Assembly: GCA_035530955.1 (NCBI GenBank)
Contig: DATKTT010000174.1
Span: forward strand, 1 to 8,557
Length of the DNA stretch: 8,557 bases
Direction: 5' to 3'
Source: Williamwhitmania sp035530955
GTDB lineage: Bacteria; Bacteroidota; Bacteroidia; Bacteroidales; Williamwhitmaniaceae
Under the pieces are notes generated by a model. That model saw only the letters and a program-made list of their open reading frames with translations. It was not told where the DNA came from and ran no database searches. Position numbers and translations under genes: made by a program. Position 1 is the first letter of the stretch. Each line of letters starts with the position of its first letter. Of the stretch, positions 1 to 6,054 are shown one piece after another.

Positions 1-25
1 GTATGAGATGCAAAACTTTTATGGG

Positions 26-736
26 ATGCTGAACTGTATAATTATTGATGATGATGAGCTTTCGAGCAGAATCATCGAGGAATATGTGAAGAAGACAGAG
101 TTCCTTAACCTCGTAAAGTCGTTTCCATCGGCTATACATGCTATTAGAGGCATTGAGAAAAGTGACGATATCCAGCTTATCTTCCTGGATATTGAGATGC
201 CCGAAATGACCGGAATTGAGTTTCTCAAAACTCTGAAGGTTGCGCCTCAGGTGATTATTGTCTCCTCCAAAGAGAAATATGCGCTTGAAGCTTTCGAGTA
301 TGACGTCACCGATTATCTTTTGAAGCCGGTATCCTATGCGCGGTTTTACAAGGCTGCAACAAAGGTGTTCGACCGATTCACTTCGGGAAACAAGCCTACC
401 GTTGAGGATGATGAGATATTTATTAAGAAAAACAGCTCGCTGGTGAGGCTTAAGCTCAGCGAGATACTTTGGGTTGAAGCGCTCGAAAACTACGTAGTAG
501 TCAATACTGGTAAGGAGAAGCACACCATTCACTTTACCATGAAGGCCATTGAAAGCCAGCTTCCTGCCTCCACTTTTAAGCGGGTTCATAGGTCGTTTAT
601 TGTAAACGTTAAGAAAATATCGAGCATTGAGGATAATTCTATCCTTCTTCGCTTTGCAACTGGATCGAAGCTTGTTCCTATTGGGAAATCCTATCGCGAA
701 AAACTTTTAAAGGAGCTTAAGCTAATCAGTAAATAA
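26..736 (+). CDS. LytTR-family response regulator (receiver + LytTR DNA-binding domain)
   Basis: Cytoplasmic two-component response regulator that should bind DNA when phosphorylated. Numbered from the ATG at position 8, the receiver domain spans about residues 8-125: acidic cluster IIIDDDE at 11-17, phospho-acceptor Asp61 in LDIEMPEMTG, Ser86/Ser87 in the switch position and Lys106 in DYLLKP. The LytTR domain spans about 136-238, with the typical FKRVHRSFIVNV segment (His194, Arg195, Ser196) and a C-terminal PIGKSYREKLL. I prefer the start at 26 (MLNCIIIDDDE), because family members begin a few residues before the acidic cluster; the in-frame ATG at 8 would add six residues. No strong ribosome binding site separates the two. 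No kinase lies beside it inside the window, so its partner is unknown and could lie upstream of base 1. The aminotransferase starts 8 bases after the stop, which suggests one transcript. The family assignment is secure; the target genes are unknown. Confidence 0.93.
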   Translation: MLNCIIIDDDELSSRIIEEYVKKTEFLNLVKSFPSAIHAIRGIEKSDDIQLIFLDIEMPEMTGIEFLKTLKVAPQVIIVSSKEKYALEAFEYDVTDYLLKPVSYARFYKAATKVFDRFTSGNKPTVEDDEIFIKKNSSLVRLKLSEILWVEALENYVVVNTGKEKHTIHFTMKAIESQLPASTFKRVHRSFIVNVKKISSIEDNSILLRFATGSKLVPIGKSYREKLLKELKLISK

Positions 737-744
737 TTTTCTAA

Positions 745-1935
745 ATGATTTCGCTGCGAACACTATTTTTGCAGCACGTTGCCCAGACTTCCGATAGCCC
801 GTTGGGATTGGAAATCAAGCGTGCTGAGGGTGTATATATTTATGACACCCACGATAGAGCATACCTTGACCTTATTTCTGGCATATCTGTTAGCAGCATA
901 GGCCATTGTAACCCTGCTGTAGTTAAGGCTATTCAAGAGCAAGCGGAGAAATACTTGCACCTTATGGTGTATGGCGAGTATGTTCAAGCCCCCCAGGTTG
1001 AATATGCTGTTGCTTTAACAGAACTACTTCCTGAAAATCTATCGCAGGTTTACTTTGTGAATAGTGGAAGCGAGGCCAACGAAGGTGCGCTGAAGTTGGC
1101 AAAGCGCTTTACCGGTAGAACTGAATTAATTGGTTTTGAAAAAGCCTACCATGGGAGCACTCATGGGGCACTCAGCATGATGGGTGATGAGAGTTTTAAG
1201 AATGCCTTCCGTCCGCTGCTGCCCGATGTTCGCCATCTCTCATTCAATAGCATTGAAGAACTTCAGCAAATAACAACTAGGAGCGCCGCAGTGCTAGTAG
1301 AGCCTATTCAGGGTGAAGCTGGAGCCATAGTACCCGATCGGGAGTTTCTGGTTGCATTAAGGAGACGCTGCAATGAGGTTGGTGCCTTGCTAATTTTTGA
1401 TGAAGTTCAAACTGGTTTTGGCCGTACTGGCCACCTGTTTGCTTTTCAGAAATTCGGGGTTGTTCCCGATGTGATGACCATTGCCAAAGGCATGGGCGGA
1501 GGTATGCCGTTGGGTGCTTTTGTATCAAGTGCCGAAATAATGGCCTGCCTCAAAACCAATCCTATTCTTGGCCACATTACCACCTTTGGCGGGCACCCAG
1601 TGTCGTGTGCTGCGGCAAAGGCCAACCTCCAATTCATCTTGGAGGAAAATCTGGTTGAATCAGTTTATGAGAAGGAGATGGTGTTTCGGTCACTTTTAAA
1701 GCATTCCTTAATAAAGGAGGTAAGGGGAAGTGGTCTGCTACTTGCCGTAGAGTTGGGCAATGCAGCGTTGGTGCAGGCAACCATTACGAAATGTTTGGAC
1801 AGAGGGGTAATTGCCGACTGGTTCTTATTTTGCGATACATCCTTGCGTATTGCTCCGCCGCTTATTATCACCGAAGAGCAGATTCGTTTGGCTTGCACTG
1901 CAATAATATCATCGCTAGATGAGCTGAAAGGCTAG
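745..1935 (+). CDS. Class III PLP-dependent aminotransferase (acetylornithine/ornithine/GABA aminotransferase-like)
   Basis: Cytoplasmic fold-type I enzyme that transfers an amino group, typically between an omega- or alpha-amino donor and 2-oxoglutarate or a similar acceptor. At 396 residues it has the normal length for the family. Visible motifs are NSGSEANE (106-113, phosphate-binding loop), EPIQGEAG (186-193), LIFDEVQTGFGRTG (216-229, Asp219 expected to contact the pyridine nitrogen and Gln222 the PLP oxygen), and TIAKGMGGGMPLGA (245-258), in which Lys248 is the predicted Schiff-base lysine. TTFGGHPVSCAAA further on is the other typical cofactor-phosphate segment. The ATG at 745 is the only sensible start and has no clear Shine-Dalgarno sequence, as is common in Bacteroidota. 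Substrate specificity cannot be read from the sequence: no arginine, lysine or GABA pathway gene is adjacent, so I give no symbol. It follows the LytTR regulator by 8 bases, and its stop overlaps the stop of the opposing small gene. Confidence 0.9.
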   Translation: MISLRTLFLQHVAQTSDSPLGLEIKRAEGVYIYDTHDRAYLDLISGISVSSIGHCNPAVVKAIQEQAEKYLHLMVYGEYVQAPQVEYAVALTELLPENLSQVYFVNSGSEANEGALKLAKRFTGRTELIGFEKAYHGSTHGALSMMGDESFKNAFRPLLPDVRHLSFNSIEELQQITTRSAAVLVEPIQGEAGAIVPDREFLVALRRRCNEVGALLIFDEVQTGFGRTGHLFAFQKFGVVPDVMTIAKGMGGGMPLGAFVSSAEIMACLKTNPILGHITTFGGHPVSCAAAKANLQFILEENLVESVYEKEMVFRSLLKHSLIKEVRGSGLLLAVELGNAALVQATITKCLDRGVIADWFLFCDTSLRIAPPLIITEEQIRLACTAIISSLDELKG

Positions 1936-2117
1936 GAAGCCAACAAGCCACCCATGATGGAACCAAATATTACCGTTTTCACCGGTGATGAGGTGATGGG
2001 ACAGGTTCCGTGGCAGCCCCAGAAATGGAAGTACACAAATCCGACAATTCCACCAAGAATAACACCGGCAAGCATTTTCCATGAAAATAATTTGCGAATC
2101 TTTTCGTTAGCTAACAT
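1932..2117 (-). CDS. DUF6132-like small membrane protein
   Basis: A 61-residue protein of unknown function, predicted to form a two-helix hairpin in the inner membrane. Residues about 14-32 (MLAGVILGGIVGFVYFHFW) and about 47-61 (KTVIFGSIMGGLLAS) are hydrophobic and glycine-rich. The connecting loop carries GCHGTCPITSSP with Cys35 and Cys39. A GC...GTCPITS loop between two glycine-rich helices is what I recall of the small Bacteroidota family DUF6132, whose length is also about 60 residues. This makes it a genuine gene rather than an antisense shadow of the flanking genes. It starts with ATG at 2117 and has only a weak purine stretch upstream. Its TAG stop shares the tetranucleotide CTAG with the stop of the converging aminotransferase. 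It diverges from the secreted-protein gene at 2160, with 42 bases between the start codons. The two cysteines suggest a redox or metal role, but that is only inference. Confidence 0.8.
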   Translation of the reverse strand: MLANEKIRKLFSWKMLAGVILGGIVGFVYFHFWGCHGTCPITSSPVKTVIFGSIMGGLLAS

Positions 2118-2124
2118 GCTTCTG

Positions 2125-2132
2125 TATTTTTG
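2125..2132 (+). promoter_or_regulatory. Candidate -7 promoter box for the secreted-protein gene
   Basis: TATTTTTG matches the Bacteroidota sigma-ABfr -7 consensus TAnnTTTG at every fixed position. It lies 27 bases before the ATG at 2160, in the short gap between two divergent start codons, so a transcript start near 2139 would give a leader of about 20 bases. I do not see a convincing TTG -33 element at the usual 17-23 base spacing (TTTG at 2091 is 30 bases away). The call rests on the -7 box and its location. Confidence 0.4.
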
Positions 2133-2159
2133 TGTCGTTTTAACAACAAACCTCCAACT

Positions 2160-3053
2160 ATGTTCAAAAGACTAATTAACATAATCACCCTGGTTTCGCT
2201 TGCATTGTTACCGATAGTGGGAATGGGGCAGCAAATGGCTGTCGATACCTTAAAGCAGGGTGAAAGCACCCTCAACACCTTGATGGATGAGGTTGCCAAA
2301 CAGCTTGATTTGTCGGAAATGAACAGGCTAAACCAAGAAGTCTGTTCAACATTGAAGGTACTTCTTAGTAAACCAGGCTCTTTCGACTATCCCTTCGATT
2401 CGCTCGCCCACATAGGAAAAGTTGTTTCCGATGATAAGCTGATTCGCATCTTTACTTGGAATATTCCTCAGGCAGGAGGTACGCAAAAAATGTTTGGTTT
2501 TCTGCAGGTAAAGAATAAGAAGAGCGGGGCGGTTTCGCTTTTTGAGCTCAACGACTCCCGTGCCAAGATTCAAGACCCTGCTGACCAAATCTGCGGCCCA
2601 CAATCGTGGTTTGGCGCCCTCTACTATCAGATAGCCGAGAAGAAGGTGGCGGGAACCAATTACTATTTCCTTTTAGGTGTTGACCTTAACGATATTTTTA
2701 CCTGCAAGCGAGTTATTGAGGTGCTCCATTTTGATTCGGAAAACCAACCTGTTTTTGGTGCCCCCATCTTCAATAATGGCAAAAAGATTTTCTCCAGGAT
2801 AATTTTTGAATATTCTGCCAGAGCAACCATGATGATGCGTTACCTTCCCGAATCAGATATGATTGTTTTTGATCACCTAAGCCCCTCTCGCTCTGAGTAT
2901 GTTGGTGATTTGCGATTCTATGGACCCGACTCTTCCTACGATGGTTTCAAGTTTATTAAGGGGATGTGGGTTTTACAATCGGACCTTGATCTACGAAACC
3001 CTTCAAAACCCAAGAAGCGACAACTGCCACAACCGCCTGATACCAGAGAATAA
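2160..3053 (+). CDS. Secreted protein of unknown function, conserved Bacteroidota type
   Basis: A 297-residue protein. From the ATG at 2160 it begins with a clear signal peptide: basic MFKR, a hydrophobic core IITLVSLALLPIV, then GMG before QQ as the probable cleavage site. The mature protein is therefore likely periplasmic or exported. An in-frame TTG at 2130 exists, but it would place ten polar residues before the signal peptide. I recognise no enzyme family. The pattern of conserved-looking segments (FTWNIPQAGGTQKMFGFLQ, SWFGALYYQI, YYFLLGVD, RIIFEYSARATMMMRY, VFDHLSPS, YGPDSSYDGF) resembles an uncharacterised secreted family I recall from Bacteroidota, apparently a beta-rich single domain. 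Before it, residues about 20-60 look helical. The C-terminus is a short basic and proline-rich tail (NPSKPKKRQLPQPPDTRE) that looks disordered. No lipobox, TPR or sorting domain is visible. The peptidase gene follows on the same strand after about 70 bases, apparently with its own promoter. Confidence 0.8.
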   Translation: MFKRLINIITLVSLALLPIVGMGQQMAVDTLKQGESTLNTLMDEVAKQLDLSEMNRLNQEVCSTLKVLLSKPGSFDYPFDSLAHIGKVVSDDKLIRIFTWNIPQAGGTQKMFGFLQVKNKKSGAVSLFELNDSRAKIQDPADQICGPQSWFGALYYQIAEKKVAGTNYYFLLGVDLNDIFTCKRVIEVLHFDSENQPVFGAPIFNNGKKIFSRIIFEYSARATMMMRYLPESDMIVFDHLSPSRSEYVGDLRFYGPDSSYDGFKFIKGMWVLQSDLDLRNPSKPKKRQLPQPPDTRE

Positions 3054-3063
3054 TTGCATGATC

Positions 3064-3093
3064 TTGTTTCTGCATTATTTAGGATTAACTTTA
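3064..3093 (+). promoter_or_regulatory. Candidate promoter of the dipeptidyl peptidase III gene
   Basis: TTG at 3064-3066 and TAACTTTA at 3086-3093 are separated by 19 bases. This fits the Bacteroidota pattern TTG-(17-23)-TAnnTTTG except for the last base of the -7 box. Transcription would begin near 3100, almost on top of the ATG at 3104. That favours the later in-frame ATG at 3122 as the translation start. No terminator was seen between 3053 and this site, so read-through from the upstream gene is also possible. Confidence 0.4.
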
Positions 3094-3121
3094 CTCATTC
3101 CTAATGAAAAATTGGATGGAG

Positions 3122-5158
3122 ATGAAAAAACTAGTAATAGCAATGGCTACACTTGCACTAATGGGAGTAATATCTTGCTCTTCGGACAAGAAGAATGACG
3201 ATGCAAACTTTAAGTGGCAGATAGATCAATTTGCCGATCTAAAGATTTTACGTTATCAGGTTCCCGATTTCGACAGCTTATCGCTTGATCAGAAAAAGCT
3301 CGTTTACTACCTTTCCCAGGCCGCCTTATCGGGGCGCGATATTATTTGGGACCAGAACTATAAGTACAACCTTGCGGTAAGAAGAGTGTTGGATGGCATC
3401 TACTCTGGCTATTCTGGTGATCGAAATGAGCCTGATTTTGCAAAATTCATGGTTTATATAAAGCGAGTATGGTTCTCCAACGGAATTCATCATCACTACT
3501 CCAACGAAAAGTTTCTTCCTGGATTCTCCAAGGAGTACTTTGCCGATTTGGTGAAGAATACTCCAGATAAATTTTTTCCAAAGGAGTTGGGAACAAAGGA
3601 GGAGATGCAAACGATGTTGGTGCCAATTATTTTTGATCCCAACGTGGCCCGCTACCGGTTGGACCAAAAGGAGGGTGTTGATATGGTAACATCGTCGGCG
3701 GTAAATTTTTATGAAGGCGTTACCCAAAAGGAGGTGGAGGCTTTCTATGCCAAAATGGTCAATCCTAAAGATACTCAGCCTATCTCCTATGGATTGAATT
3801 CCAAACTTGTGAAGGAGGATGGCAAGCTAGTAGAAAAGGTTTGGAAGGTGGGGGGCATGTATTCTTCCGCCATTGAGAAGATTGTGTATTGGCTTGGTAA
3901 GGCAAAGGATGTAGCAGAAAACGACAAGCAAAAGGAGACAATTCAATATTTGATTGACTACTACAACTCAGGCGATTTGAAGATGTTCGATAAGTATAAT
4001 CTTGCATGGGTTTCCGATTTAGCTTCCAAGGTGGACTTTGTTAACGGATTTATTGAGACCTATGGAGATCCACTTGGCTACAAGGCGACGTGGGAATCGA
4101 TAGTCGATTTTAAGGATATTGAGGCTACTAAGAGAGCAGAAATTATCAGTAGCAATGCCCAATGGTTTGAGGATAATTCTCCCACCGATACCATTTATAA
4201 GAAGAAGGAGGTAAAGGGTGTTACAGCCAAAGTAATTACAGTGGCCTGCCTTGGTGGTGATTGCTTTCCATCAACGCCCATTGGCATAAACCTTCCTAAC
4301 GCCGACTGGATAAGGAAGGATTATGGTTCGAAGAGTGTAACTATCGAAAACATTACCCACTCCTACGATATGGCTTCGCTTGGCGATGGCTTTATTGATG
4401 AGTTTGCTTACTCTCAGGAGGAGATTGAACTGGCCAAGAAATATGGCGCCATTGCAAGCAACATGCTTACCGATCTTCACGAGTGCTTGGGTCACGGCTC
4501 GGGTCAGCTAGCCCCTGGTGTTAAGGGCGATGAGCTCAAAAATTACGGATCTACTCTAGAGGAGGCTCGCGCCGACCTGTTTGCCCTCTACTATATTGCC
4601 GATCCAAAGTTGGAAGAGCTGGGAGTATTACCATCGTATGATGCTGCAAAGGCCGAGTATAACCAATATATTCGCAATGGTCTTATGACGCAGCTTACAC
4701 GAATTGAACCTGGAAAAAACATTGAGGAGGCGCACATGCGCGACCGGGCCTTAATTTCTGAATGGTGCTATGCTAAAGGAAAGGCCGACAATGTGATTGA
4801 GAAGGTGGTTCGCGATGGAAAAACCTACTTCAAAATTAACGATTACCAGAAGTTGCGAACTCTATTTGGCCAACTTCTTAGAGAGGTTCAGCGCATTAAA
4901 TCCACTGGAGATTTTGCGGCCGGGAAAAATCTAGTTGAAACATATGGTGTACCGGTTGATCAACAGCTGCATAAGGAGGTTTTGGAACGTTATAAGAAGT
5001 TGAATTTGGCTCCTTACGCCGGATTTATTAATCCGGTGCTAACACCGGTTGTTAAGGATGGTAAGATTGAAGATGTAACTATCACTTATCCCACCGATTT
5101 TGTTAAGCAGATGATGGAGTATGACAAGGATTATTCGTTCTTGCCAACCTTCAACTAG
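3122..5158 (+). CDS. Dipeptidyl peptidase III (M49 zinc metallopeptidase), predicted lipoprotein
   Basis: Zinc exopeptidase expected to release dipeptides from the N-terminus of oligopeptides. From the ATG at 3122 it has 678 residues, close to the Bacteroides enzyme and shorter than the human one. Residues 453-458 are HECLGH, the M49 motif with zinc ligands His453 and His458 and catalytic Glu454; the same HECLGH variant is known from the Bacteroides thetaiotaomicron enzyme. EEARAD at 480-485 supplies the third zinc ligand, probably Glu481. The GGDCFPSTPIGINLPNADWI stretch (about 378-397) resembles the conserved substrate-cleft segment of the family. The start at 3122 gives a textbook lipoprotein signal, MKKLVIAMATLALMGVISC, with lipobox VISC and lipidated Cys19. 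ATGs at 3104 and 3116 are in frame and would only lengthen the n-region. GGATGGAG directly precedes 3122. The enzyme is therefore probably membrane-anchored outside the cytoplasm and may take part in peptide scavenging. The gene ends 8 bases before a strong terminator. Confidence 0.93.
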   Translation: MKKLVIAMATLALMGVISCSSDKKNDDANFKWQIDQFADLKILRYQVPDFDSLSLDQKKLVYYLSQAALSGRDIIWDQNYKYNLAVRRVLDGIYSGYSGDRNEPDFAKFMVYIKRVWFSNGIHHHYSNEKFLPGFSKEYFADLVKNTPDKFFPKELGTKEEMQTMLVPIIFDPNVARYRLDQKEGVDMVTSSAVNFYEGVTQKEVEAFYAKMVNPKDTQPISYGLNSKLVKEDGKLVEKVWKVGGMYSSAIEKIVYWLGKAKDVAENDKQKETIQYLIDYYNSGDLKMFDKYNLAWVSDLASKVDFVNGFIETYGDPLGYKATWESIVDFKDIEATKRAEIISSNAQWFEDNSPTDTIYKKKEVKGVTAKVITVACLGGDCFPSTPIGINLPNADWIRKDYGSKSVTIENITHSYDMASLGDGFIDEFAYSQEEIELAKKYGAIASNMLTDLHECLGHGSGQLAPGVKGDELKNYGSTLEEARADLFALYYIADPKLEELGVLPSYDAAKAEYNQYIRNGLMTQLTRIEPGKNIEEAHMRDRALISEWCYAKGKADNVIEKVVRDGKTYFKINDYQKLRTLFGQLLREVQRIKSTGDFAAGKNLVETYGVPVDQQLHKEVLERYKKLNLAPYAGFINPVLTPVVKDGKIEDVTITYPTDFVKQMMEYDKDYSFLPTFN

Positions 5159-5166
5159 CTTGTGGT

Positions 5167-5205
5167 AAAAAAATGGGGCGGTAAATTCTACCGCCCCATT
5201 TTTTT
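5167..5205. terminator. Bidirectional intrinsic terminator between convergent genes
   Basis: The arms 5167-5183 and 5189-5205 are a perfect 17-bp inverted repeat with a 5-base loop (AATTC). Its GC-rich core is GGGGCGG/CCGCCCC. Seven A on the left and seven T on the right make the hairpin followed by a U tract on either strand. It lies 8 bases after the stop of the peptidase gene. Its right arm overlaps the first bases of the opposing response regulator's stop codon (5204-5206), so it can end both convergent transcripts. Confidence 0.93.
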
Positions 5206-5968
5206 ATAGATTTAACCGCTGCCGCAGCAACTTTTGCCCAGCATCGCTCGATCGAAGCTTTTCTCCATTCTTTAGCGCTACCAGATAGGAGTCCTTTTCA
5301 TAAAGTTCCAGCCGCTGTATCTTTTCCACGTTCACTATGTAGGAGCGATGAATTCTTACAAATGCCGATGTCGGAAGATGCTGCTCAAAGTATTTCATGG
5401 TTTTTTCTTTCATAAACTTTCCGTTGGCAGTGTGGAGCACCACGTAGTCGCCATCGGCTTCTAAATAAATTACCTCACCAACAGGTATAACCTCTATGTT
5501 TCCGGCTTTTCGAACGGCAATGCGCTCAAGGTATTCTGTAGACTCTTCTGCTGATTTTAGGAGTGCTTGGGTAACCTTGACGTCGGTTTTTATCGAGTGA
5601 AACCGGGTAATGGCACGCTCTACAGCTTCGTTGAATCTGAGGGTTGAGAATGGTTTAAGCAGGTAATCAACTGCATTCATCTCAAACGCTTTTATGGCAT
5701 ATTGATCGTAGGCCGTGGTGAAGATAATTAGGCATTGGTGGTCGAGCAATTCGAGTAGTTCAAAGCCTGTAAGCTTGGGCATTTGGATATCGAGAAAAAC
5801 TAAGTCTGGCTTGAGGTCATTAATGGCCTTTGCACCCGAAAAACCATCAGCAGCCTCACCAATTATCTCAATATCGGGAAAGGTCTTCAAATACTCTTTT
5901 ATAATTGCCCTGGCTGGTTCTTCGTCCTCCACAAGCAAGGTTCTAATTTTTATACTATCTGCGTTCAC
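5204..5968 (-). CDS. LytTR-family response regulator, partner of the adjacent LytS-type kinase
   Basis: Cytoplasmic response regulator of about 254 residues. Numbered from the GTG at 5968, the receiver domain has the acidic pair Glu14/Asp15 in LLVEDEEPAR, phospho-acceptor Asp60 in VFLDIQMPKLTG, Thr84/Thr85 in IFTTAYDQYAIKAFE and Lys105 in DYLLKPF. The LytTR domain fills roughly 150-250, with FVRIHRSYIVNVEKIQRLE (His197, Arg198) as its best landmark. The start is unclear because no in-frame ATG exists. Choices are TTG at 5995 (263 residues), GTG at 5968, or a non-standard ATA at the point where relatives usually begin (IKIRTLLVEDE). I chose GTG as the shortest standard start. The kinase gene ends at 6055, 86 bases upstream, and the pair is very likely a functional two-component system on one transcript. 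Transcription ends at the hairpin that touches its stop codon. Targets are unknown; autoregulation of the operon is a fair inference. Confidence 0.93.
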   Translation of the reverse strand: MNADSIKIRTLLVEDEEPARAIIKEYLKTFPDIEIIGEAADGFSGAKAINDLKPDLVFLDIQMPKLTGFELLELLDHQCLIIFTTAYDQYAIKAFEMNAVDYLLKPFSTLRFNEAVERAITRFHSIKTDVKVTQALLKSAEESTEYLERIAVRKAGNIEVIPVGEVIYLEADGDYVVLHTANGKFMKEKTMKYFEQHLPTSAFVRIHRSYIVNVEKIQRLELYEKDSYLVALKNGEKLRSSDAGQKLLRQRLNL

Positions 5969-6054
5969 TTGGTTCAGCTTTATTAGGATTCCCAAAACAA
6001 CTATTTACATACAAGCCACTTAAAGGCTAGAAGAAGTTTAGGTTGGTGCAAGTG

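Noticed and set aside
1930..1941. GGCT-AGGA-AGCC mini-hairpin at the convergent gene junction as a terminator
   Set aside because: The stem has only four base pairs and no T tract follows on either strand.
2091..2094. TTTG as a -33 element for the 2125 -7 box
   Set aside because: The spacing of 30 bases is well outside the 17-23 bases usual for Bacteroidota promoters.
2899..3198. 99-codon plus-strand frame bridging the secreted-protein and peptidase genes
   Set aside because: It overlaps two supported genes in another frame, and its translation shows no family resemblance or signal. It exists because the stop-poor frames happen to join.
3326..3727. 133-codon open frame on the minus strand inside the peptidase gene
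   Set aside because: It lies wholly antisense to a well-supported M49 peptidase. Its translation has no recognisable domain, and its composition looks like a shadow of the coding strand.
5715..6023. 102-codon plus-strand frame opposite the start of the second response regulator
   Set aside because: It is serine-rich antisense translation of a conserved receiver domain; there is no sign of an independent gene.
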